The position numbers and the translations under genes are program-made. A model generated the notes under the pieces. It did no database searches and was not told where the DNA came from. It saw nothing but the letters and a program-made list of their open reading frames with translations. A DNA stretch of 12,672 bases from Bryobacterales bacterium (GTDB taxonomy: Bacteria > Cyanobacteriota > Vampirovibrionia > Obscuribacterales > Obscuribacteraceae), in contig CAJCHQ010000612.1 in NCBI GenBank assembly GCA_903970295.1, positions 1 to 12,672 of the forward strand, written 5' to 3'. How positions within the stretch are numbered: position 1 is the stretch's first letter; the number at the start of each line of letters is the position of its first letter. Positions 6,323 through 12,672 of this stretch are shown one piece after another.

Positions 6323-6442
6323 ATTGTCGCGACAGGAATCAGAGCGCTGCGCCTCTGTAGACTCTAATAGACACTGAAGAGCTGACTATCAATTACCAAA
6401 AAAATTTAGATTTCACCAGCCTGTGGCGCTTACAGCGATTAT

Positions 6443-6461
6443 TTCACGTTCACTTCACGTT
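6443..6461 (+). promoter_or_regulatory. TTCACGTT direct repeat upstream of the XRE gene
   Basis: TTCACGTT occurs at 6443-6450 and again at 6454-6461, 11 bp apart, which is one helical turn. OmpR/PhoB-type regulators bind direct repeats with this spacing (established knowledge), and such a regulator is encoded immediately upstream. A clear -35/-10 pair for the XRE gene is not visible nearby. Confidence 0.45.
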
Positions 6462-6469
6462 GATTTCAG

Positions 6470-6523
6470 CTAGACTTTACGGTCCCTGTCTAGACTGGGT
6501 TCCATAGGAAGCGATTACTAGAC
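6470..6523. promoter_or_regulatory. Three CTAGAC copies in the XRE gene leader
   Basis: CTAGAC occurs at 6470-6475, 6490-6495 and 6518-6523. The middle copy is part of the perfect palindrome GTCTAGAC (6488-6495). The cluster lies 22-75 bp before the XRE ATG, where an autoregulatory operator would be expected. Confidence 0.35.
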
Positions 6524-6544
6524 CAAGACACAGGCGGTGATGAC

Positions 6545-6835
6545 ATGAGCACGGCACAAACAGCGAAAGCGAAGAAGTATTCTCCCGAAGTAATATTGCT
6601 GTTCAATTTAGGAGAAGTCGTGCGCAAAAGACGGCTGGCTCTCAATCTGTCGCAAGAAGAATTGGCCAATCGCGCCGGTGTCCACCGCACCTATCTCAGC
6701 GATATCGAGAGAGGTTCTCGCAACATCACGATCACCGTATTGAACAGACTGGCCGATGCCATGGAAGTGAAAGTTTCACGATTGTTTCGTTTGACCGAAC
6801 AACACGAGTACGCTGGTCCCAAGCGCGCTAAATAA
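6545..6835 (+). CDS. Small XRE-family helix-turn-helix regulator
   Basis: The protein has 96 residues and consists of one Cro/C1-type HTH domain (about 20-82) with short tails. Conserved features are LGEVVRKRRLALNLSQEELA (helices 1 and 2), the recognition helix in VHRTYLSDIERG, and the hydrophobic closing helices LNRLADAMEV and SRLF. The sequence pattern resembles restriction-modification controller (C) proteins and other stand-alone repressors. No restriction or methylase gene is present, so it is an orphan here. A ribosome site (AGGCGGTGA) precedes the ATG. The gene converges on the two-TM protein gene with only four bases between the stops. Its own leader carries repeated CTAGAC motifs that could be its operator. 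Confidence 0.93.
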   Translation: MSTAQTAKAKKYSPEVILLFNLGEVVRKRRLALNLSQEELANRAGVHRTYLSDIERGSRNITITVLNRLADAMEVKVSRLFRLTEQHEYAGPKRAK

Positions 6836-6839
6836 GTGT

Positions 6840-7433
6840 CTAGGCGGGAGTTGCGCCTGATTTGAGAATGTCGTGCAGTTGTTTCTGCCAGACTTCGACA
6901 TTTTCGTAATTTTTGCCATAATCGAAAACAGCATTCTTGGTGCGGGAACGGCTCGTCACGCGGAGCTTCCAGGTATTTTCCTGTAAGGGATTGATCTCCA
7001 CTTCGATCTCTTCGCCAGGCGAGCGCCAGCTAGGTCCTGTGCTGGCTCGGGTAATAAGATGCTCGACATCGTCCGAAACATTTTTCACATTGGGCACCGT
7101 CAGCAGTGCCTGTCTCGTCGCTTGCATCACTTCTTTGACAGTGCCGGCTGCAACCACGTCGCGAGTCTGTTCCAGCTCCCAGATCTCCTTGTAGAGGCCT
7201 TTGGCTAGAAATAAATGCGTCGTCAGATCGATTAGTCCGCAAACTACGACGAGAAAAAACGAAGACATCAAACCGATAACCAGGCCGGACTTCAGTCCGA
7301 ATTGCAAAGCTACGAGAAATGGCTGCTGCTTGAGCACCAGCATAAAAATAAAGACGAGCAAACCGCAGCCGCCACCAAAACCAAGCGTATTGACGACGAG
7401 AGCGCGTACGATGCGGGCGAAATAGCGAGTCAT
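6840..7433 (-). CDS. Two-TM membrane protein of unknown function
   Basis: The protein has 197 residues with two hydrophobic helices (about 12-34 and 48-70) and a C-terminal soluble part of about 120 residues. The soluble part has a charged helix (YKEIWELEQT) followed by alternating strands (EEIEVEINPL, TWKLRVTSRS) and a closing amphipathic helix. I recognise no family. It is the last gene of the minus-strand operon and starts 7 bp after the stop of the 46-residue membrane protein. No good ribosome site is visible, so translation may be coupled to the preceding gene. Confidence 0.75.
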   Translation of the reverse strand: MTRYFARIVRALVVNTLGFGGGCGLLVFIFMLVLKQQPFLVALQFGLKSGLVIGLMSSFFLVVVCGLIDLTTHLFLAKGLYKEIWELEQTRDVVAAGTVKEVMQATRQALLTVPNVKNVSDDVEHLITRASTGPSWRSPGEEIEVEINPLQENTWKLRVTSRSRTKNAVFDYGKNYENVEVWQKQLHDILKSGATPA

Positions 7434-7440
7434 CAGATAA

Positions 7441-7581
7441 TCAAGATTCTGTCGTTTCCCCTGCCCTATCCTCTTGAGGCTGCAATTCCTGCTTTATCCA
7501 CCAACGCACAAAGCGAAACAGCATATACAAAGGCGGAACGACGACGAAAGTAGCAAGCAATTTATCAATGAACCCAAACAT
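7441..7581 (-). CDS. Small 46-residue membrane protein
   Basis: The ATG at 7579-7581 is preceded by GAGGA about 8 nt upstream and follows the TAG of the preceding gene after a single base. The product has one hydrophobic segment (about 8-24, LLATFVVVPPLYMLFRF), then a basic/aromatic patch (VRWWIKQE) and an acidic tail. An upstream in-frame start would overlap the neighbouring coding region by 84 bases and has no better ribosome site, so I reject it. The function is unknown. The tight spacing on both sides suggests it works with the flanking membrane proteins. Confidence 0.65.
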   Translation of the reverse strand: MFGFIDKLLATFVVVPPLYMLFRFVRWWIKQELQPQEDRAGETTES

Positions 7582-7582
7582 A

Positions 7583-8062
7583 CTAGATATCCTCTTCTTC
7601 TGAGGCGCTGACCTCTTGATCATCTGCCAGTTTAACGCCCTCGGCCTCAATATCCTGAACGTCAACAGATTCTAATTCTAGCTCCTCCACATGAATGTCC
7701 TTAGCGACAATTTCATTTTCGCTCTCATTTTGCTCGGCATCATCTGAGCCGGCATGCACTTCTTGGGCCTGTTCAATCGCCAGTTCATCAGCCAGAGCCG
7801 CCGCCAAATTGGCTTTTCCCTGAGCCGTGGCCAGGCGAGCTGCGGTTTTCTCGGCTTGAGTGCGGCGAGGATACAGGCGCGCTCGGCATTTTGCGCAAAA
7901 GCAATAGCTGCCTTCGCTGAGATGCCCAAAATCAGCTTGCTTGAAGCCAATCGGTAAATAAGCTCTAGTGGCCACCAGACGCCGATCCAGTCCTTTCAAC
8001 TTGCGCTGGTAAATCCGCACATATTCATGTCTACAGGGTTTTTCATCGGGCGTTGTCACCAT
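7583..8062 (-). CDS. Cys/His-containing protein with acidic tail
   Basis: The protein has 159 residues from the ATG at 8060-8062; a TTG two codons upstream is possible but has poorer ribosome-site spacing. The N-terminal 65 residues are basic and contain C10, H12 and, 40 residues later, the cluster C54-F-C56-A-K-C59. This looks like a small zinc site, although the ligand spacing matches no zinc ribbon I can name. A helical, Ala-rich middle (about 68-100) leads to a very acidic, probably disordered tail ending EEEDI. It starts 31 bp after the TPR gene and is followed after one base by the 46-residue protein gene. A protein- or RNA-binding adaptor is possible but is inference only. Confidence 0.72.
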   Translation of the reverse strand: MVTTPDEKPCRHEYVRIYQRKLKGLDRRLVATRAYLPIGFKQADFGHLSEGSYCFCAKCRARLYPRRTQAEKTAARLATAQGKANLAAALADELAIEQAQEVHAGSDDAEQNESENEIVAKDIHVEELELESVDVQDIEAEGVKLADDQEVSASEEEDI

Positions 8063-8093
8063 ATTCAATCACTTTCACTCTGAATAAACCAAC

Positions 8094-9617
8094 TCACAAC
8101 TTGACGACTGGATATTCTTTTAGTAGTCGGCCGTTCCAGAAGATTATTACACTTAGTTGATGATCGGATTTGACTATGTTGGGGCAGGAGAAATACAAGG
8201 AACGTGCTGCTCCGACATCAAAAGGCGCCGATTGTGGCGTTGCTACAGGTAGTGAAACCGAGCCAGCAGCCTGGCGCTTTGTGTGATCAAAGAAGACAGC
8301 GCTCAAAGCCAATTCAGTTACCGGTTTGGTCGTGATATTTTTGATCTTCAGTTCGCCTTCCGGCGTCAAGCTGCCCTTAGCCAGCCAGATTCTAGAAAAG
8401 CTCAGGGCGATCGGCGGGTTGTTCGGGTCATCCGGATTATTTTTCTTGTCCTCGGTTTTATCATCATCATCGTCTTTATCTTTAGTCAATTCATTGAGCT
8501 GATCAGCAACCCGGTCGGCATGCCCTTTGACAGCCACAGCCTCCTGCATTTTGTTGTCTTTCGTCAGCTGATTGCTCCAATCGTTGAGGACATCGAGCAA
8601 TTGTTTCAACAACTCCGGTCTCTGTCTTAGATCCGCTGCATCCTCGAAAGCGCGCACAGCGCCTGCATAATTGCCCAGCTTCAGATCTGTGGTGGCAAGT
8701 AATTGGAAGTTTTCCACACTTTTTTCTTTATCAGTCAATTCTGTCAAAGCCGCCTGGGCTCTGGCATAGTCTTTCTTGGCGCAAAGCAAATCGACGAGGT
8801 GATGCCTGGCTTCCAGATTATTACTGTCGGCATGAGCAACAGCATCGTAGTTTTGAATCGCCAGGTCGACTTTCTTTTGCCCGGAGTAAATAGCTGCCAG
8901 AGCCATCCTGGTCGCCGGTTCGTCACTAACGCCAAGACTCTTTTCTAGAATCTTAGCCGCTTCGTCATTACGTTCATCCGCCTGGGCTGTGGCTGCCAGC
9001 TCTCGGTAGCTTTCGCTCAATTTGTGGCGGATCAAAGCGCTAGCCGGGTCGCCCACCTCATTAATCAAGGTATAAGCCGCCTCGAGATGAGTGACGACGT
9101 CATCGATTTTTCCCTCAGCCCGCTCTCTTTCCGACCACTTGATATAGAGATTGGCCCAACCCTCACTGAGGTCTTTGCGCGGACAAGCCTTGAGTGCAGA
9201 TTTGTAAAGCTTTTCGGCTTCTTCGTAGTCACCTTTGGACTCGTAGAAGCCGGCATAAGCAAGCACCGTGCTGGACAAAGAATCATTCGGCACATTCAGG
9301 CGTAAAGCCGTATCAAGTGCCAAACGGCCCTCGGGGATGCGGTCAGTGCGCAAATAAGCTTGAGCCAGCCAGGGGAAAAGCAGCGCATTATCGGGTTGTT
9401 GCCGAGAAAGCTCCTCCAGAACCGGCAAAGCAGCCGCAGCTCTGCCTGATTTGATCAGTGATATTGCATGCTGGTAGGGCGTTTCGGGCGGATGCATGAA
9501 GGAAATAGCGAGAGCGGCAAGCGCGAGCACGCAGAGCCCGACAAGCACCCCTTGCCAAACTTTGAAACCACTACTGGTGGCTGGTGTTCCGCCCAAGGGC
9601 GGTGCATCTAAAACCAT
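8094..9617 (-). CDS. Membrane-anchored TPR protein with C-terminal beta-rich domain
   Basis: The protein has 507 residues from the ATG at 9615-9617. The frame stays open for 72 more codons upstream, but that part overlaps the divergent hydrolase gene. It has a short cytoplasmic N-terminus, one membrane helix (about 20-41) and then many TPR-type helix pairs to about residue 378 (for example GDYEEAEKLYKSALKACP and KKVDLAIQNYDAVAHADSNN). An Asp/Lys/Asn/Pro-rich linker with five consecutive Asp follows at 379-400. The last 107 residues are beta-rich (FSRIWLAKG, ELKIKNITTKPVTELALSAV, SVIIFWNG), resembling an immunoglobulin-like or ligand-binding fold. The bulk should lie outside the cytoplasmic membrane as an assembly scaffold. 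It heads the four-gene operon. Confidence 0.85.
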   Translation of the reverse strand: MVLDAPPLGGTPATSSGFKVWQGVLVGLCVLALAALAISFMHPPETPYQHAISLIKSGRAAAALPVLEELSRQQPDNALLFPWLAQAYLRTDRIPEGRLALDTALRLNVPNDSLSSTVLAYAGFYESKGDYEEAEKLYKSALKACPRKDLSEGWANLYIKWSERERAEGKIDDVVTHLEAAYTLINEVGDPASALIRHKLSESYRELAATAQADERNDEAAKILEKSLGVSDEPATRMALAAIYSGQKKVDLAIQNYDAVAHADSNNLEARHHLVDLLCAKKDYARAQAALTELTDKEKSVENFQLLATTDLKLGNYAGAVRAFEDAADLRQRPELLKQLLDVLNDWSNQLTKDNKMQEAVAVKGHADRVADQLNELTKDKDDDDDKTEDKKNNPDDPNNPPIALSFSRIWLAKGSLTPEGELKIKNITTKPVTELALSAVFFDHTKRQAAGSVSLPVATPQSAPFDVGAARSLYFSCPNIVKSDHQLSVIIFWNGRLLKEYPVVKL

Positions 9618-9650
9618 GTTCTCATGAACAAGAAAGACTGCCGACAAAGC

Positions 9651-9656
9651 TATAAT
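9651..9656 (+). promoter_or_regulatory. -10 box candidate for the hydrolase gene
   Basis: A perfect TATAAT ends 9 nt before the ATG at 9666. Transcription from it would begin about 2-3 nt before the start codon, giving an almost leaderless mRNA. This agrees with the absence of any ribosome site. The -35 at 16-18 nt is poor. Confidence 0.4.
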
Positions 9657-9665
9657 ATCGTGATT

Positions 9666-10595
9666 ATGGACGTAGAGATTAACCTCACGCCAACCGCTTC
9701 GCTTCTGGAAATCGAGCGACATGGCGATAATTCCAGTTCGCCATCGGCGCGCACTGCAATTACTGCGCGCTCCTGGGGTATCGCATCCGAATGCAGTGCC
9801 GGCGCCCTTCTGGTTCATGGTCTGGGCGCACATTCAGGCTGGTTTGAAGCTTTCGGACGTCGCCTCAAAGTGAATTCGCTTTTCGTTCTCGCCTACGATC
9901 AGCTGGGATTTGGCAAACGGAGCGCCGAGCAGTTTATCTCCTACGAACAATGGCTCGATGACCTGAGCACCGCTTACCAATATCAGAAAGAGATGATTGG
10001 TGACAAGCCGGTTTTTATTCTGGCGAACAGCATGGGGGCTGCCGTGGCATTGCGAGCGGTGGCAAGCAAAAAAGTGACGCCTGCAGGGCTAGCGATGTTT
10101 TCACCCGGGTTCGAAGGTCATACCAAGACATTCAGTCTGCCTTATCGGCTCAAAGCCCTCTTGCAAGCCTGGGCAGCGCCTCAGTCATTGATCACGCTGC
10201 CGTACACGGTTCAGCTTATCACCAGGCAGGAGACGGTCAGGCGGTGGCTGCTAAAAGACCCGGGGATGCGCATGGCGGTGCCAGCGCGTATGCTCTGGGA
10301 ACTCCTTAAAATGACGCGCAATTTGCATCAACAAGCAGCAAGAGTTCATTGTCCAGTGGCGATGTTCGAAGCCGGTTTCGATCAATTAGTAGATGTCGGT
10401 GCCAACAGAAAAGTCTTCGCTCGCATCGCTTCGTCCGAGAAAAAACACCGCTTGTTCGAAGAAGCCTGGCACGACCTCATGTTCGATCCCGTCCTCGATG
10501 AGTTGGTGGCAGAAGTCACTCTCTGGATTAAAAAAGTCAATCAGAGCTCTGGCTTGAACTCAGTCAAACCGGGCGAAACGCGCGGCAAAATCTGA
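9666..10595 (+). CDS. Alpha/beta hydrolase, monoacylglycerol-lipase / serine aminopeptidase S33 type
   Basis: The protein has 309 residues. The oxyanion region is LLVHGLGAHSGWF, and the nucleophile S122 sits in LANSMGAA. The acid is D239 (AGFDQLVD) and the base is H269 (AWHDLMFD), so the catalytic triad is complete. AYDQLGFGKRS is the typical D-x-x-G-x-G strand end of this family, and a lid-like insertion (about 145-220) covers the site. The first position of the usual GxSxG elbow is Ala. It lacks a signal peptide, so it should be cytoplasmic or membrane-peripheral. ATG 9666 is preferred over ATG 9624, because the latter would leave only six bases to the divergent TPR gene and add an unrelated N-terminus. 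Its lipase-like family and the acyl-CoA synthetase 314 bp downstream suggest acyl-ester hydrolysis. Confidence 0.87.
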   Translation: MDVEINLTPTASLLEIERHGDNSSSPSARTAITARSWGIASECSAGALLVHGLGAHSGWFEAFGRRLKVNSLFVLAYDQLGFGKRSAEQFISYEQWLDDLSTAYQYQKEMIGDKPVFILANSMGAAVALRAVASKKVTPAGLAMFSPGFEGHTKTFSLPYRLKALLQAWAAPQSLITLPYTVQLITRQETVRRWLLKDPGMRMAVPARMLWELLKMTRNLHQQAARVHCPVAMFEAGFDQLVDVGANRKVFARIASSEKKHRLFEEAWHDLMFDPVLDELVAEVTLWIKKVNQSSGLNSVKPGETRGKI

Positions 10596-10765
10596 TCGAA
10601 ACGGTGGCCATCAGCACTAAATCGAATTGTTGCCGTTAAGGAATATTCACGAACGGTAAACTACCCCTTGCACAACGACCTTGCTAATCAGCTACTGGCA
10701 AGGCTCAAGCCGATTCAGGCGCAGCCATCGGCAGAGTCAGAGCCACAGCCCGAGCGGTATCGCCA

Positions 10766-10796
10766 TTGCCAAGGGCAGGGCGACTATCGCTATAAT
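10766..10796 (+). promoter_or_regulatory. Promoter candidate for the acyl-CoA synthetase gene
   Basis: TTGCCA (10766-10771) and a perfect TATAAT (10791-10796) are separated by 19 nt, longer than the ideal 17. Transcription would start near 10803, leaving a leader of about 107 nt. The 10596-10909 gap contains this promoter and the inverted repeat below; I see no gene or RNA in the rest. Confidence 0.5.
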
Positions 10797-10860
10797 GTTG
10801 TCGTCAGCTGCTTTATACCGCCACTGACAGGATATCTCAGGCTTTACGGTTCCCGGAAAT

Positions 10861-10885
10861 TCAAAAAGACCCGACTCCTTTTTGA
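10861..10885 (+). promoter_or_regulatory. Inverted repeat in the acyl-CoA synthetase leader
   Basis: TCAAAAAG (10861-10868) and CTTTTTGA (10878-10885) are perfect 8-bp complements around a 9-nt loop. It ends 10 nt before the GAGGA ribosome site, so it could be an operator or a translation-controlling hairpin. The A/T-rich stem makes a strong terminator unlikely. Confidence 0.4.
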
Positions 10886-10909
10886 GCCGACGCGTGAGGA
10901 TTTTTTTTC

Positions 10910-12672
10910 GTGCATAAAAATGTTTCCAAAAACTTTCTGTTAAGGGCTGCCGAGTCCGCAGACAAACCAGCAGTGCGCTACAAGGAAGGGAAAAACAGCT
11001 ATCAGGATATGAGCTGGAATCAATTCGCCGACCTCGTGCGCAAAATTGCTTTTGGTCTGGCCGCGCACGGACTGGAACCGGGTGGCACTGCTTCTATTTT
11101 TTCGGCCGGCACTCATTTGTGGATAGCCGCGGACTTTGCCATTATCGCCAATAGCGGCAAGAGTGCGCCTATTTATCCAACCAGCTCGCACAGCGATATC
11201 GAAGCGATTTTGTCCAATTCCGAAGCAAAATTTGTTTTCGTGCAGGACGAAAAATTGATGAAAAAAGTGCTTGATGCTCGCGAAAAATTGCCGCATCTCA
11301 AACAAATCATCTTATTCAAAAAAACAAGCGAAGCTAAGCCATGGCAGGACTTGTGCCGAGAATTCAATCTCAATCTGGAAGCGGACCAAGGCTTCATCGT
11401 TTACATCGATGAACTAATTCGGGCAGGCGAGGAATTGGCCGCGCAAAAACCACATTTAATCGATGAGCGCATGAACAGTACCGAGGACAATGATCCAGCC
11501 ACGATTATCTACACGTCGGGCACGACTGGATCACCGAAGGGCGCGGTTTTAACCCACAAAAATATCCTCTCGATCGTGGAAGCGATTAAACCAGTTCTGC
11601 CGATCGGCGAGAGCGATGTATATCTTTCTTACCTGCCTCTATCCCATGTATTCGAGAGAATTTGCGGACAATTCTATTGGGCTTCATCGGGCGGTGTAAT
11701 CGCTTTTGCAGAGAGCATAGAGACGATGGCCAAGAATCTGGGTGAAGTAGAACCGACCATGCTTCTGGTCGTACCGCGTGTCCTCGACCGGATCTACACG
11801 AAAGTGCGCAGTGGCATCACCGGTGCGTCACCGCGAGCGCAGAAACTAATCGAATGGGCAATTGGCGTCGGCAAAGAAGTTGTACGGGCTAAGTCCGAAG
11901 ACAAGCCGCTTAGATTGGGGCTCAAGCTCAAACATGCGCTCTCGGAGAAATTAGTTTTCCGAAAACTGCGCGAACGCATTGGCAAACGATTGCGCCTGGT
12001 CGTTAGCGGCGGTGCACCGGCGACTCCGTCAGCGATCGAATTCTTCAACGCCATCGGCATTGCAACGATGGAAGGTTATGGCCTGACCGAAACCTGTGCG
12101 CCCTCGCACGTGAACAAACCGGATAAGGTGAAGATAGGCACTGTCGGTCCAGCTCTGCCTACGGTTGAAATGAAGATCGCCGAGGACGGTGAAATTCTTC
12201 TGCGCGGGCCCTCGATTGTAACCAGTTATTTCAAAAATGAGGAGGCGACGAAAGAAGCCTTCAAAGATGGTTGGTTTCATACCGGCGATATCGGCACCGT
12301 CGATGGTGACGGTTATCTGCGGATAACCGACCGCAAGAAAGATCTGATCATCAATTCAGCTGGCAAGAATATCGCACCCCAGCGGATCGAGGCAATCGTC
12401 AAAACGATTCCACACATCAGCCAGGCTGTAGTCTTTGGCGACAAGCAAAAAGCTCTCGTGGCATTGATTACTTTAGACGAGCACGCAGCAATCGAATTTG
12501 CTCGAGAAAAAAATTGGCACTTCCAAACCTATGAAGATCTCTCCCAATCGTCAGACCTGAACAATTGGTTACGGAAAGAGCTTCGTTTGCGCTCCGGCCA
12601 ACTGGCTGATTACGAACAAGTGAAAAAATTTCGCATCCTTCCCGTCGATCTATCGGTGGAATCGGGCGAGTT
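10910..12672 (+). CDS. Long-chain acyl-CoA synthetase (AMP-forming), 3' end beyond window
   Basis: There are 587 codons with the stop outside the window; the family is usually about 600-640 residues, so little is missing. The start is GTG at 10910, with GAGGA at 10896-10900 nine nt upstream; an in-frame TGA at 10895 bars earlier starts. The enzyme activates a fatty acid with ATP to acyl-AMP and transfers it to CoA. Visible motifs are the phosphate loop YTSGTTGSPKG (about 201-211), SYLPLSHVFER, EGYGLTET (388-395), GWFHTGDIG (D460) and DRKKDLIINSAGKN (474-487). The last is the hinge plus the region that closes over the active site. The N-terminus (KPAVRYKEGKNSYQDMSW) is typical for the family. 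Fatty acids released by the upstream hydrolase could be its substrates (inference). Confidence 0.95.
   Translation, partial: MHKNVSKNFLLRAAESADKPAVRYKEGKNSYQDMSWNQFADLVRKIAFGLAAHGLEPGGTASIFSAGTHLWIAADFAIIANSGKSAPIYPTSSHSDIEAILSNSEAKFVFVQDEKLMKKVLDAREKLPHLKQIILFKKTSEAKPWQDLCREFNLNLEADQGFIVYIDELIRAGEELAAQKPHLIDERMNSTEDNDPATIIYTSGTTGSPKGAVLTHKNILSIVEAIKPVLPIGESDVYLSYLPLSHVFERICGQFYWASSGGVIAFAESIETMAKNLGEVEPTMLLVVPRVLDRIYTKVRSGITGASPRAQKLIEWAIGVGKEVVRAKSEDKPLRLGLKLKHALSEKLVFRKLRERIGKRLRLVVSGGAPATPSAIEFFNAIGIATMEGYGLTETCAPSHVNKPDKVKIGTVGPALPTVEMKIAEDGEILLRGPSIVTSYFKNEEATKEAFKDGWFHTGDIGTVDGDGYLRITDRKKDLIINSAGKNIAPQRIEAIVKTIPHISQAVVFGDKQKALVALITLDEHAAIEFAREKNWHFQTYEDLSQSSDLNNWLRKELRLRSGQLADYEQVKKFRILPVDLSVESGE

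Noticed and set aside
6340..6357. Hairpin CAGAGCGC/GCGCCTCTG after the response regulator as terminator
   Set aside because: The stem has a bulge, a one-base loop as drawn and no T-run; the evidence is too weak to call a terminator.
9618..9833. A 72-residue N-terminal extension of the TPR protein
   Set aside because: It overlaps the divergent hydrolase gene and precedes a typical short N-terminus plus membrane helix.
10668..10943. A 91-codon plus-strand open frame before the acyl-CoA synthetase
   Set aside because: It overlaps the synthetase start in another frame, contains its promoter and ribosome site, and has no recognisable domain.
1..12672. CRISPR arrays, insertion sequences, phage or plasmid genes
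   Set aside because: I saw no regularly spaced repeats, transposase motifs, terminal inverted repeats or integration sites; the tRNA has no flanking duplication of its 3' end.

Overview
The window is a bacterial chromosome segment with nearly balanced base composition and compact gene packing. TGA is the normal stop for at least six of its genes. The lineage cannot be fixed from sequence alone. A membrane-anchored kinase with extracytoplasmic TPRs, a von Willebrand A protein, a tail-anchored trypsin-like protease and many TPR proteins suggest a non-model lineage (Melainabacteria/cyanobacteria-like or planctomycete-like). This is a low-confidence inference.

Left part (1-5215): the 3' end of an unknown Gln-rich protein converges on a VWA-domain gene (minus strand). 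Divergent from the VWA gene is a plus-strand cluster of three genes. These are (i) a kinase with a repeat-rich linker, one membrane segment and a TPR-like outer region, (ii) a membrane-anchored trypsin-like protease with the full His/Asp/Ser triad, and (iii) a secreted TPR-thioredoxin protein. In (iii) the first cysteine of the W-C-G-A-C redox motif is replaced by an in-frame TGA (4985-4987). The frame continues for 75 further codons of well-formed thioredoxin fold, including the cis-proline, and hairpin-forming sequence follows the TGA. The most economical reading is selenocysteine (W-U-G-A-C), which would make this a secreted selenoprotein. An ordinary gene caller would split it into a truncated TPR protein and a fragment. 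All three products place a domain outside the membrane, so the cluster looks like a cell-envelope sensing, proteolysis and redox unit.

Middle part (5216-6835): a tRNA-Gly(CCC) gene on the minus strand, an orphan OmpR-type response regulator, and a small XRE-type repressor. The leader of the XRE gene carries a helical-turn-spaced direct repeat and three CTAGAC copies.

Right part (6836-12672): a tight four-gene minus-strand operon encodes a membrane-anchored TPR protein with a C-terminal beta-rich domain, a Cys/His acidic-tailed protein, a 46-residue membrane protein and a two-TM protein. Divergent from it is an alpha/beta hydrolase of the monoacylglycerol-lipase type. After it, with its own promoter candidate, comes a nearly complete long-chain acyl-CoA synthetase that runs off the window end. 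The hydrolase and the synthetase together suggest lipid turnover: release of a fatty acid, then activation to acyl-CoA.
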